Positions 11,009 to 22,810 are shown, counted from the stretch's first letter. The stretch: 64,000 bases of DNA from Dermacentor variabilis (GCF_050947875.1 NC_134569.1:203788127-203852126), one strand, 5' to 3'. Notes: generated by a model not told the origin, from the sequence alone. Made by a program: numbers and translations.

Positions 11009-14000
11009 ATGGGAGATCGCAACGGACAGAGACGACCAGATGCATACGAACGACTACCAGCGGGCAGTGACCTGTGCCATATTTCTCTTAACGTCTCAGG
11101 TAAGCATATCAGCTTTTGTTCCGAATTTACAAACGGCGCGTACTCGGCCCTTCCGGTATGGCTGCATTTTGCTCCACGTTTCTCTTGGCAGTTCACAGAC
11201 GTTTCTTAGGCATATTACTGGCAGACGGAAGCCTTAGGAGAGCGTCTGAAATTATTGCAAAGCTGTACTGCCAGGAGAAACACCCTTCTTAACGACTCTA
11301 GTGACGAGTGACCTGTCGCATCGAAAAATTCGTAGAATATCAAGTACTGCGTAACTTGAAGTGTAGATACAATACTCGCACTAGTGTGACTTTCGCTGGC
11401 GAAGACAGGTAGTCGAAAAGACAGCTTGTGTATTCTGAAGATTTGCTAGCGCTTTAGGTATATTACGGCGAATAATAAAAGCGCTACAACGCTGTATGGT
11501 AGTGTCAGGCGATGTGGGAGCACAGATATTTTAAGAGCGGTAAAGCGGCTGCCTGCTCAAGCGAACAGACACAGCTCTTTAAAAGCGCTGAAACAGAACA
11601 AATTTTATGTGCATTTGGCTGTAAGTAAAAAACACATTAGCCCACAATCTAAGCCTATATATAATGTATTATTTTTACGTAATCTTTATTTTCACGGTTG
11701 TAAATATTTAAAAGCATGAACTTGCTGCAACATTTATATAGTAAATCCTACTAGGCTTACAAAACCTGGCTGTGTTATGTGGTGAAATTGTAATATTGCT
11801 ACTGGATTTTTTTATATTGAGTCCGGCGTTTTATGAAAAAAGGATCCTTTTATTTGTAGTTTTATGTTAATGCGTATATTTGCCAAGCAGAAATGAGTTC
11901 ATTGCAAAGTTGTACCTTCCAGTGAGCTGCATATGAACCCAAGTTTATCCTGTCTTGGCTATTGTAATGTGCATACAACAATTTTAAGTATATACAGCTG
12001 TAGTTAGCTTCGTCGCTGCAGAATATTTTGTAAAAGTAGAAGGCCATTTATTATTTTGCTGCTTCCATGCAGAAATACTTCTTTTTCTTGTACCAAGAAA
12101 TGCCGACAGTATTGAATGAAATGAAGTGTGGTGTATTTTTCTACTAACTTAATAAAGGAAATTTCGTCTGCCGTGTATCAGAGATTAGTTTACCTTCTTG
12201 TACTAAACAATGCGTTATGTCCTCGGCTACTGCTGTTGTCCTGTGTATTATTATAATTTTGATATGTACTTTATTTTAGGTATTCAAGAAATGGCAACAG
12301 CCAGAAGTCGCCATCTTATCCAGCACATTATGGGTGAGACAAATTGTAGCAGGCACTTTTGCATATCTCATTAGCATATGATGCTATCTGTTGTAATTTT
12401 TGTGTCCACTTTCCTGTCTTTATGTATTTTAGTATTATTGTGCAAAGGGTAATAGTTTTACATTGAGACAGAGTAATCGCCCAATGGCTGGAGAAGACAA
12501 CACACACAAGCCTCCTTTGTCCGTATCTCTATATTGCGCAGTTACTCTGTCGTTGTCTACCAACAAGGGCAAATTCCTCATCAGCTACATTTACTAATGA
12601 TCTGTTATTACAATTTCATTGACATAACATCGAAAGTACAGAGGTACACAGGAAGACAGAGATTTGACATGATGAAGAGCCGTAGAACAAGGAGCATCGC
12701 TGGAGCCAATGTTTCGACAAAGAGGAGATTTTTCTCAAAACGTTGGCTCCAGTGAATTCTCTTGTTCTATCACTATTTACGGTTAAAAGAAAGCAGTATT
12801 GCTCTTGCTCAAGTATTATGCATTATGGAATAGAAATTAGCCGGGGGAAATATCAGGAATGTCAAAATTCTTGTATATTCCAACGCTAGAGCGAAAGCCA
12901 GAAAAACAAGATGTAGAGAACCACATTGTTATTTTTCACTGCCCAGTTTGGCCAGCTTCATTCCAAGCTTGCACTTTGTTGCATTAACGACCACTGGAAT
13001 TCGTTAATTAATTAGCTTGGTGATTTACTTATGTTAAGAGATTTTGAACTTGTATTAATGCAGCTTACATAATGCATGTAAAGAAATTTACAATGACATT
13101 TTAATGTGGCAGGCTTGCAGTTGACTAGCAGATCACTTGATGGTATGAGCTCAGGTTTCAACCGAGCTTCCATGCACAAATCAGTTGCTCATTTTTTTTC
13201 ATTGTTTGGATTTTCATAAACTTAAAGGGACACTACAGTGAAAAATGATTTCTTCTGCATCAGTAAATTACCATTCTGCAACACCAAAAACACCACTCTT
13301 GCAACGATAAGACGTCTGGCAAGCCACGAAAAGCGCAGGAACGAAATACGGGTGGCGACGCCTACTTAAATTCCCGCACCTGGGAGCTGTGATGTCTTGG
13401 ATTTTGATGGCATCTTCTAGCACCTACTAATTATATATAGTGGTACAGGTTGACTACATTGTGTTCTAAAGGAACCAAATAATAAACATGGGCAGTTTCG
13501 GGAACCTTTATTCAGCCAACACAGCCCAAATGCGAAAACATGCTTTAGAATCTCTGACGTCACGTTGACGTACCGGCACTGGGGTTTCGGCGTGTAATTC
13601 AAATACTGATACTTCGACCTTCATTTTCTCATCTAATAATCAAACTATTTTTTTGAAATGACTGCCTGCAGGGTTCTCAAACAATGCTTCATTAGTCTAA
13701 ACTGATTTATTGTTTCACTTTAGTGTCCCTTTAAGTACCGTTTCTTTTTTGTCGGGGTTCTATTTGAGTGGTAGGACCTAACTGTTTGCCTTTATTTGTA
13801 TTGGTAGCCATGTTACACAGACAGCTCAATTTTTATTGTAAATCGTGACGTGGTAGAACTAAGAAGATTTGTGCAAATTTGTTGCAGGTACACTGTGGCG
13901 GCTCTTACCCCTGCGTCCTACCACCACCCTGTCCTGACTACGTCCACTAGGGAGTTGGGAGCCTTTGGCGGCTTCTGCCACTGCATCCTGCCACCACCAT

Positions 14001-17000
14001 GTCTGACCACATCCACTAGGGAGTTGGCAGCCTTAGTGATGATGCCAAGCAGGCTGACAGCATACAGAAATATTCAGGTAAATACCTGTAATTAAGCGGC
14101 GTCTTTTTGAGTGAAGTGGCTTGTAACCACTCAGCAATGAAAGAAGTAACTTCGAAGCAGTTTAGACTCCCTTCTGTCTGTGCGGGGATGCTCAAGTCTA
14201 TGCATTTTGTCTTAGCTTCCAAGAGGCTGTGTGTATTAGACGAAACGCGATGCAAATTTTGAAACTACAAGAGACCAATTGTAAAATTGTTTTCTTGCGT
14301 AACATAAAAACTACTTTGATAAAGCTTTACCACTTTAAAAACAATACAGTGTACTCTCAAACATGGTATTTGGCATAAATTTACTAGGGCTGCGTCAATG
14401 GTAAGTAGGCCAATAAACGTACACCAAAACTGACTTCTTTTCCAAGTTCATCCTACTGTCTCTGCTCTGCTGCATAATGTATCTTTCTGAAAACAGTTCT
14501 TGCACACAGCACAAGTCCTAAACACATGGATTACATAAATTTACAGCTTTTGCTGTAGGTCACTTTTGTGAAAATAAAGTTAATAAGCCATTTGGTCCAT
14601 TTTTAATCGGCCATAATAAAGTGAGCACTGGCTAATAAGCAGTTAAGTTTTTGGTGTAAGGCCTCTCTTCATTGTCGTTAAAAGTTTGTCCCTCTTAATG
14701 AAGGAACCAATTTTTTTGGCTATGCCATTTTATGATGCATAGTTTGGTGCGTTACACAACATGTGACATAGTCTTTACGCCAGTAAACTATTTTCTTTGC
14801 TTTATTGTGTGAAATTGCGATTTGTTCTATATTGAAGGGCCCCCAGTTTTCAAGAAGAAATTCCAAGTGGTCATGTGCCAGGTTGGAACAGCTGGCATGG
14901 AATAGCCTACTGACACAAATAGGGAATGTCGTGTACACTTGACTTTATGTTAAGATACTATTATTGATCTAGAAAAGACAAAATGAAGGATTCCATCCTA
15001 CAAGCAGCTCTTCACATTCATTTACACTTTTGCACATTTATATACCTTGAGCCTGGTGACTTGTGTCTGTTTTCATCATCTGCTATGTGCAGATGGTAAA
15101 CTTCAGATTTGCCCTATGGTGCAGAATATTTTGGTGCTTATATATTTTGATCTGTGTTTTTCAGGTTGCCTTGAAATTTTACCCAAGCCATGCCACATAC
15201 TTGGGCCAGGCCTCTAGCGAACTACGTATAACCAGGCTCAACGCATCAGTGTCGAGTGAGTCCGGAGCTCAAGGAAACCTGCTGTGCAACCAGCGCGCAA
15301 CACTTGGTGACCCCTCTACGTGTTCCATCTATTTCACAGCTGTACCTCAGTTTCCATCTATCCAAACAGCATCACCAGCTGTTTCTTTTCTTATCGATCA
15401 CTTATCTAACCATGGATGAATGTTGGGGTGGAGTGATTTGAACAGACATTCTTTTTAATAGTTCCTTTCTCATAGAGTTCTCACCATCAACTCCTGCTAT
15501 TATAATGTATACCTGTCGTTATGCCCCGTTTCTCATAGTTCTTTTGTACTTGTGGATGTAATTGATAGGTTCTTAATTCTTGTACATAAGGCTAAACTGA
15601 AAACATACGGTATTTTTTCTTCCTTTGATAACCTACAGCACTGCAATGTGTTCAAGAAATTTAACATAACATGGGCTCTGGTGCAGGATAAATTTAAGAG
15701 CAATATAGAGTACTTATTTCAAGCACCCGTTATTTTTGAAAAACTCAAGGATATAAGAGCACAGGAAAGAAAATATTAAACTAGAGAAACATGGGTTCCC
15801 CTCATATGTCTGGTAATAATGTGACTTTTTTTCGCTGCAAATATACCAGTGGTACTCACATACAAGGTTTGAGACATACAAGCTATGGTACCCTTGGCAT
15901 TTCTCAGTGCTTACTTGCCACACTGACGAATGTCAAATGCAGCATAGGTTTCATGCACACATTGGTTGTGTTACACCTTTTGAGTATTGCATTTCTCAAA
16001 CACACAGGTTTACAGCAGTGCTTTACATAGCAGATGTATTTCCTAATTTCAGAATTTGTTAATGCAAGATTAACGCTACAGATCATGTATAAATAATTTT
16101 ACAGACTATATGTCCATGGATGCATGATTCTTCTGATGACGAAGCAGTGCCATGTGGTCGGGGGATGAATGTCTTTATTTCAGATTTAAACATTGGCTTC
16201 CAGGTCTGGGTTAGTCTCCTACACTGAGTATTCTAGGTCAGAGCCTATTTACTAGAGGCAAGTGAAATAAACTAGGAATTGTAAACACCAAAAGATCTTG
16301 TTCGGGACAATAATGTGACAATCAGCAAGGTTCTTTGTGCATTCATTTCCAAATTTGTGAGATTATATTTTGACTGGTTTCACTAACGCGAGAACAAATA
16401 TTTGTTTGTTCTCACACTAGAGTTGGCTGCCCCCATTGCCACACAACCCCTTTACAGGCTAAAAATTCAGTGTATTAATAGGCTGTTTTTTGGTTTTGCG
16501 CACTCAGTGTTAAGGGATCCAAATGGTGACATACAACAGAATGCAGAAAAATGACTAAGGAATACAAGCAGGGCGTGGGGCTTTCTAGGCAGATGCGTGC
16601 ATGTGCTATTTATAAAACTCCCTATGGTATGCCGGAAGGCATTTTCTAACCCTTTTAAACACTAATACGCACTTATTAAGGGGAAGTGCTTCTCGAAACA
16701 ACTTTTTTTAATTATTTGTACTAGAGGTTTGAAATACTGCCATTCATAGGGAGCTGGTGTTTCTTAGTTATGTCCTACATAGTGGCAAAATATTTTTACG
16801 TGCACTTTCTTGTAAATATTTCCCAATTATTTTTTCAGGCTACAATTTTTGCTAATAATGGTATTCATTGCAGAAAGGGCTAGTACATGGCATTTAATAA
16901 AAAAGTATTGGTCTGTAGATTTTCTGTCTTCAGCATTTGTTCTGTTCCACAGCTGTTTCTTGAAATCTGAAATGATGTACCCATCTCTTTGTTAGCGATA

Positions 17001-19300
17001 AACAGGGAAATCTGTCAGTATGTTTTGTTTAAAATGGAGCTGATCAACGCAATAGTTAGCCTATTTGCTAATTATAAATTACAATAATAGTACAGGACCA
17101 TAAAAACAGATTGATGCTGAATAACAGCTGTGCCCAGCTACATCCACACAGCTGTGCCACACAATGTGCATGTGTTCAGAAGAGCCAAATGCCCCAGAGA
17201 GAAAGCAAGAGTAACTCATTGTTTGTCATCTTGTACAAGCAGATTATGTACCAGATGTAAGTTATGCTCAGTAAATACATAAATCAGTCATGTGAGGTGT
17301 CTCACCTCAGGTTGCAAGTTCGAACTTGTAATCTTGCTTGTTTTTGTTTCCTTTGTAAGCATGAGTGACTGAGTTGCCATGGCACATATTGTCAAAACTG
17401 TTTCTTCACTGGGAATCGCAAAATTTCAATTACACATAATATTCCCAGTTAATGATATGGTAGACTTCGAGCTTAATTCTCTTATCTTTCATATGTTTAT
17501 CTACCAAATAGTTGTATCATTCATTGAAACATATCCATGCAATGCACAGTGGGAACCAAAATTATAGATATCTGTTCTTGCTTTCTACCCTGCTCTACAA
17601 CATAATGAAGATACAAAGCAAAACTATAAGTTTGCAATTGTCCCCCATAACCAGAGTTTCGCTTAGAATTTGAAAAACAAATTTGACATCCTGCTATGGT
17701 GTGAGAGTTGCTTTGGGCACCAAGTGAACTGCGTAACACCTGTGCTGGAGTACGCAACAAAGCAGAAAATCTCACCAGATTGGAATGGCAGTGGTAAGTT
17801 AAGAACAGATGTTTTATTTTGCGCACCATTAATGTGGCTTATCATCTGCTCCTGTTTTGTTTTGTGGGAGCGCATACATTGGGAAGACAATTTTTTGCAC
17901 CAATCTTACCTTAGCGGGACACCAGAGAAAGGTAGAAATCAAGAAGAGGTATTCACACTTTGTTGCCCACAGTGTATTATCTGGATGTGTTTCACTCTAC
18001 AAAAGACTACTGTGGTAGATAATCATAAAGACAAAGACAAAAGAATTAAAAGAGGTATGTGTCAGTCATCCTCCCATGGCCTCCAGTGTTTATAGAAACA
18101 CTTCTTTCTGTATATATGCCAAGCCGTCCGGAGGCATTACATAACTCAGTCATGCTTTCCAAGTTAAAAATCGGAATAAGGACAATCACAAGAACATCAT
18201 ATGAGTGATTTGTAAATGTGGCACCTAATGTAACTTATTTACGCATGTGCTGAGGGTAGATTACAGGCAGTGCATAATCTGCTCTTACAGGATAACTTGT
18301 GATGAGTACAAAAAAGCCTTCCTCACATCTTCCACTATTTTTCTTTTGGATCTTGGTGCGCCATGTGTATTGTTACAGCTGCGTGCATGCAGCTGGGTAT
18401 AGTTCGTTTGCTATCTTGCTATCTTTGCCGTAACAAAATACAGCTACCGGTGCTACATATTCTATCAGCGTGTTTGCATTATGGCAAGTTTTGTATTAGT
18501 GGTTATTGCAATCTGTGAAATTGTCTGTGTCAGCTGTTATGCTTCGTCTTGGAAAAGTATGTTTGTCAACATAAATAAACAATTAGTATAAATGTAGCGG
18601 TATTTATTTTTGTAATATTATCTGTTGTGAAGCTTTTATACACTGTTGCATGTTGTATGACAGAATAAAATTGATGCACAAATTTTCAATGTGGTATTTT
18701 TCAGATCAATTTTCAACTGACGCTAACACGCACAAGTTGTGGGGGAAAAGTGCAAACAAGAGTACCATAAGGTAAGACAGCTGTTTTTACTGTTAGATTG
18801 GATTATCAATTGCCAACCAGTTGTTTTCAGCAAGCATAGTATAATGCATAGATTATGTAATCTAAGTTGGAATATTGTTTTTATTGCACGTGATTATCTG
18901 GGTCTCCTTTGTACATAAGTGCAGCCTTTTTTATTTGTTATGTGTAGCTTACTTGCTTAAAATGTTAAATCGTAAGTTCTAAATAAAAACACGTCTTGAA
19001 GAACAGTGAAATAGGTTTAACTTATAAATTCTTGACATTAGAGACTTGTGCAGTGCTGAATTGAACTTCTGCACGAGTTACATAGTATTTTGGGGTCTCA
19101 TTATCGTTCTGAGTTGCATTGCAGTGTCATGCATATGCACCTGCAGGCTACATATTGGATGTTTATTTAACACTGTTTTGCATGGTTGGCTATTGATTCC
19201 AGTTTAATAGTAATAAGAACTGTCTTGCTTTCATGGTGATTCTGTGCTGACTAATACATTTGAATTTTCCAGAAGACGACAAAGGGTGATGAAATGTTAA
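11009..19300 (+). CDS. Predicted four-exon gene for a small basic protein (79 codons), unknown function
   Basis: Proposed coding exons are 11009-11099, 12280-12333, 18705-18771 and 19273-19300. Each boundary has a canonical signal: donors CAG|GTAAGC, TGG|GTGAGA and AAG|GTAAGA, and acceptors TTTTAG|G, TTTTCAG|A and TTTTCCAG|A. Phases agree at all three junctions (1, 1, 2), and the joined frame stays open to TAA at 19298-19300. The product would begin MGDRNGQRRPDAYERLPAG, include a SGIQEMATARSRHLIQHIMD stretch that could form a helix, and end in a basic RRRQRVMK tail. No signal peptide, membrane segment or known domain is visible. An in-frame ATG at 10916 is an alternative start. I do not recognise the family. 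Intron 2 is 6.4 kb and contains a TTAA-type MITE. Short exons found by eye can arise by chance, so this remains a model, though three phase matches are encouraging. Confidence 0.45.
12684..12768. repeat. Imperfect hairpin, 37-bp arms (foldback, possibly retroelement-derived)
   Basis: The left arm TAGAACAAGGAGCATCGCTGG... (12684-12720) pairs with the right arm 12732-12768, which ends CTCTTGTTCTA. The shared core is GGAGCCAA(C/T)GTTT and its complement. Both arms read as a GAAAC-type word followed by TTGGCTCCAG, a phrase I associate with terminal regions of Penelope-like elements, but that is a recollection and not proof. It lies in intron 2 of the candidate gene. Confidence 0.6.
13222..13734. 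mobile_element. TTAA-flanked MITE (piggyBac-like ends)
   Basis: TTAA at 13222-13225 and 13731-13734 flanks an element beginning AGGGACACTACAGTGAAA and ending TTTCACTTTAGTGTCCCT. That gives terminal inverted repeats of about 17-18 bp with one or two mismatches. A TTAA target duplication is the hallmark of piggyBac-type transposition. The 505-bp interior has no transposase frame. It is inserted in the second intron of the candidate gene. Confidence 0.65.
13888..15419 (+). CDS. Candidate alternative exons (13888-14077 joined to 15165 onward)
   Basis: A 190-nt open segment has acceptor TTGTTGCAG|G and donor ATTCAG|GTAAAT. A second, with acceptor TTTTTCAG|G at 15165, continues its frame exactly (phase 0) and runs either to a donor at 15255 (GTCGA|GTGAGT) or to TGA at 15417-15419. 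The first segment contains an internal duplication: TCCACTAGGGAGTTGG occurs twice, giving two TSTRELxA peptides. Entry requires a preceding exon ending in phase 2, which exons 1-2 of the four-exon model do not supply, so a missing exon or a separate transcript would be needed. No family is recognised. These may be chance open stretches in an intron. Confidence 0.22.
15420..18704. other. AT-rich intron or intergenic DNA
   Basis: No transposon domain or RNA gene is visible. One further exon-like piece is worth noting: 17666-17794, with acceptor TTTCGCTTAG|A, donor AGTG|GTAAGT, and an open frame containing CESCFGHQVNC. Its phase at exit (1) would also fit the exon at 18705. Support is weak. Confidence 0.35.
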
Positions 19301-19516
19301 CTTTTTGTTGCTAACCTGCCATGTCCTTTTTGGCAAGTTTGCTATGGGTTCTTATGTGTTGTCTTTTTAGAGGAATCTTGAGAACTAGCCATAGTGGTGT
19401 GTACTTACAGCAAAAGTTGGTGACACATTTTGAAAAGCGGCTCGACACTGCCATCCGAGAGTCAAACGACTTACATGGATTAGTTATTTTACTCTATCTG
19501 CAAGAGTCCTGCACCA

Positions 19517-19877
19517 CACACTAAGGGTAACTTGACACACACTGCTGGAGTAATCAGACTCATCAAGAATAGTTACCCGAATCCTTCTGCAGTGGTCATG
19601 TGACCCCTTATCTTGAGTCGTCTGACTCATGCAGAGTAGTTAACGGACTCCCTCAGCACTAGTCGTGTAACCCTTTTGAGAGGGTTAGGAGACTACTACA
19701 AGAGAGTATGCATGACTATTGGGTGTGGAGTCACGTAACCACCTTGTATCGAGCACAGATAGTCTCGGGACTCTCTTCCGAAAGGGAGTTCGGGTGTCTC
19801 CCACAAAGTGTGTCGTATACGTGGCGAGTCCAGACTCTCCGAAAAGAGTAAGAGGTACTCCTTTTTTTCTTAGTGTG
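19517..19877. mobile_element. GACTC-rich MITE, CACACTAAG ends
   Basis: The ends CACACTAAG (19517-19525) and CTTAGTGTG (19869-19877) are perfect 9-bp inverted repeats. Adjacent bases continue to match loosely. The 361-bp interior is unusually dense in GACTC/GAGTC and GTAAC words on both strands (for example CAGACTCATC, GTCTGACTCATG, GAGTCCAGACTCTCC). It has no coding capacity. It lies just 3' of the last proposed exon, about 220 bp after the stop codon. Confidence 0.65.
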
Positions 19878-20540
19878 GGTAGACAGCTGTAATGCCGTAC
19901 TGCTGTACGCGCAGGGTCCAACGGACTAGTCTGCCTGAAGGATCTGAGGTTGGTAAGCCAGCACAGTATGCGTTCGGTTCAATTCGCTTCCGACGCACTT
20001 TCGATATTTAAATTCTTGGCTCAAGTTATGTGGGACACCCTCTATATGGGCGCTTATGCGAGCACAATTTTCTCTGATTATACTTTATGGCACGCGCAAA
20101 CTGTAAGTACGATGAAGTCAAAGAAAAGCGAGAATCGGGAATAAATTACGAGACGATAATGTATGTATCCGCTGGATCACACATGCGGTTAGGTCGATCG
20201 GCCGCTCATATTGACTCGTCTCTGGGTGGAACAACGCGCCTCATTCACGCAGATATGCATGATTTGCTACGTTTTTCATATTATTTCATACAAGCGATGT
20301 ACCTTATTTATCTCCAATATTTGACGCTAACAGCCATCTGTGGCTGTAGATGTCGATGTAAACAACTACACACCACTATTGTAAATCTGACGCGGATGGC
20401 TGCGCTCGGGCACTCCTTGAATATGCGAACTGTCTAAAGAATGGGTTAAAATAATACAAAAAGCGACGTGGAATTGTAGAAATCAGCGACAACAAATTCC
20501 AAGACAGCCACGTCGGCAGACGGAACTCACCGTGCCGTTA

Positions 20541-20645
20541 AGGCTCACTCACAGTCCCACTAAGCCAACCGGACACCGATTTCGGTCTGCCGACTGTCGG
20601 CAGACCGAAATCGGTGTCGGGTCGGCCTAGTTAGTGAACCCTTAT
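20541..20645. repeat. Long palindrome with a perfect 23-bp core
   Basis: Positions 20572-20594 (GACACCGATTTCGGTCTGCC to GAC) are the exact reverse complement of 20596-20618, separated by a single T. Outside this core the arms continue to match with a few mismatches (CCCACTAAGCCAACC on the left against GGTCGGCCTAGTTAGTG on the right). Such a structure could be a small foldback element or a replication-derived palindrome. The near-zero loop argues against a microRNA precursor. Confidence 0.85.
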
Positions 20646-20909
20646 CGGCAGCACTGTTAGCCCAGCCTCGCACGCAGGCCTGCTCACCGAGTAGTCGGTC
20701 AGTGCTACATGGCTACCAGGGAACGACACGCAGCCCCGGAGGAGCTACGAATAAGTCTTCGCGATGAACGAAACACACGACCGACGCGCACTCAACATGG
20801 GCGCAGGTACACAAATCAACAGGCCAAAGCACGGGTACCCATCCAAAACGTTGCTATCTGCATGTGGCAGAGGGCAGCACAGGAGAATGAACAAGGCGGA
20901 TTCTCCTAA

Positions 20910-21375
20910 ATTTCTTGCTCTATGGCATTAGCCAGCAGTGCCTTGCTCTTTGGACCGAGGTTTTTGATTAACTGTAGGGCGGTTTCATGAGATCCTACGG
21001 CAGTGTTAATAGAGACATCGTCTTTTTTTCTAACAAGAGCTTTCTATGCTAAATTTTGATCACTGAGGCTTATCTGTTATTGTTGGATCTGTTTAAGTAA
21101 GACCTACGCTTTCTTTCTTGCCTTAGTTATCCCTAATTATGTCTCTGATGTACCGCTGCGCATCGTCGCCTTCGAAAATGCTACAGTCTTCATCCTTTAT
21201 AGCCGTTAGAAAAATTTTAGTTGGACCTACGAGTGCTCTTACGTGGTTCCAGAATCTTTTTGGTACGCCTTTGTCTCCTTTGCGAATGTCATGCGCCCAA
21301 TGTTCACTAGCGCATTTAATTTTCTCTTGCACGAGCTCGCTCCCAAACCTTTTCATTTCACGGTTTTTATGGAAT
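20910..21375 (-). pseudogene. LINE fragment, endonuclease-RT linker region
   Basis: On the minus strand the block 21375-21123 encodes a basic linker typical of non-LTR retrotransposons between endonuclease and RT: SELVQEKIKCASEHWAHDIRK, then PKRFWNHVRAL, then an acidic DEDCSIFEGDDAQRYIRDI stretch. Traces continue in changing frames to about 20910 (LIKNLGPKSKALLANAIEQEI in one frame). It is oriented opposite to the adjoining LINE at 21380 and is a different family, since wording and linker differ. It is truncated at both ends and carries no RT motif. Confidence 0.55.
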
Positions 21376-22732
21376 GACCTGCTCCAACCCACCCGAGTGG
21401 GCAACAGCGTGTCGAGGGACACCAATCCTGATCTCACGTTCACTCGAGACGTGCGAAAGGCCACGTGGACCCGACTCCCGGTCACGCTAGGGAGCGATCA
21501 CCACATAATTCAAATCGAGGTTGAACAATCTCACCGTGCGAACAAGACAGGAAGGGCGCGACTCACTGACTGGAACGCGTATAGGAATGAGCTTGACAAC
21601 GATTCGGACATCGAAGACGTGGAAGCTTGGCTAAACGGTACCATAGGTGCGGCTGACGGCCACACCAGGACGATTCAACTAGACGAGGACAATCCGGCGG
21701 TCGATAACCACCTACTGCACTTATGGGAGGCTCGGCGATCGCTCCTCAAACGATGGCGCGGCCAAAAGCTCAACCGCAAGCTCCAGCGCCGAATTGCCCT
21801 ATTAGGCATGCAGGCACAGGAGTACGCTGAACACCTAGTGAGTCAGAACTGGCGATCCTTCTGCAACCAACTTCAAGGGACCCTCAGCACAAAGAAGACT
21901 TGGCATATACTTTGATCCCTGGTTGACGACACCCACACCAAAACCCAACAAAGACATACAATTCACCGACTAATCCCCAACTATGGCGGCACAGAGGAAC
22001 AGCTACTCCAAGAACTTCAGACGAAGCTACACGGCTCAGCTAACCCGCAAACCACTGCCACCAACTTTTCCACCCCCAGGGAGTACCAAGGAGCGCCGAA
22101 AGAAGAGCTAGATCGGCCTTTCACACAGGCAGAGTTGCAGGCGGCCCTCTCTAGGCTAACACGCAATACGAGCCCGGGCAAAGACAGAGTCACTAACAAG
22201 CACCTTCGACAGCTACCCCCTCGGGCGTTGACGGCTCTCCTTCGGTACTATAACGACTGCTGGATTAAGGGCGAGTTACCAATAGCATGGAAACACTCGG
22301 AGGTAACTATGGTACCCAAGCCAAACAAACCCATCTCCATCGCAAATCTCCGCCCGATCTCCCTTACGTCCTGCGCCGGGAAACCATTTGAACACATGTC
22401 AACGAGCGGCTCACCACACATCTCGAGGAAAACGATCGCTATCCGCACACCATGTTCGGCTTCCGCCAGATGCTCTTCACGCAGGTCGTCCTGTTCCAGC
22501 TAAAGAAAGATATTCTTGACTATTTGAGCAAACACAGCACGTCTTCCTTTCTAGCGCTAGACGTAAAGGGCGCCTTTGATAACGTGAGCCATTAAGCCAT
22601 TCTCCGTAATCTAGAAGATATCCGCTGCGGTGCCAAAACATACGCCTACATGCGCGCTTTCCTCACCAACCGTACGGCCACGGTGGGGATTGCCAACCTC
22701 CGGAGCAAGACATTTCACCTACCTAACAGGGG

Positions 22733-22810
22733 TGAAGAGGAGTGGCGAGACTACCGATCCTTGTGGCCTTGTGGCGTAACAAGGATCGGTAGTTTCGCCA
22801 CTCCTCTTCA
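22733..22810. repeat. Foldback (inverted duplication) inside the LINE RT
   Basis: The left arm 22733-22764 is the reverse complement of 22779-22810 with one mismatch; the loop is 22765-22778. The right arm is the native plus-strand coding sequence leading into PLLFNVALL. The left arm read on the minus strand gives the same RT motif (PQGSVVSPLLF). A copy of the motif has therefore been inserted in inverted orientation, displacing the native TPQG block. Confidence 0.85.

Noticed and set aside
17670..18095. 141-codon open frame as a single-exon gene
   Set aside because: It lacks an ATG at its start and crosses a strong GTAAGT donor at 17795. At most its first part could be an exon.
20572..20618. 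MicroRNA precursor
   Set aside because: The loop is a single base and pairing is perfect, unlike a Dicer substrate hairpin.
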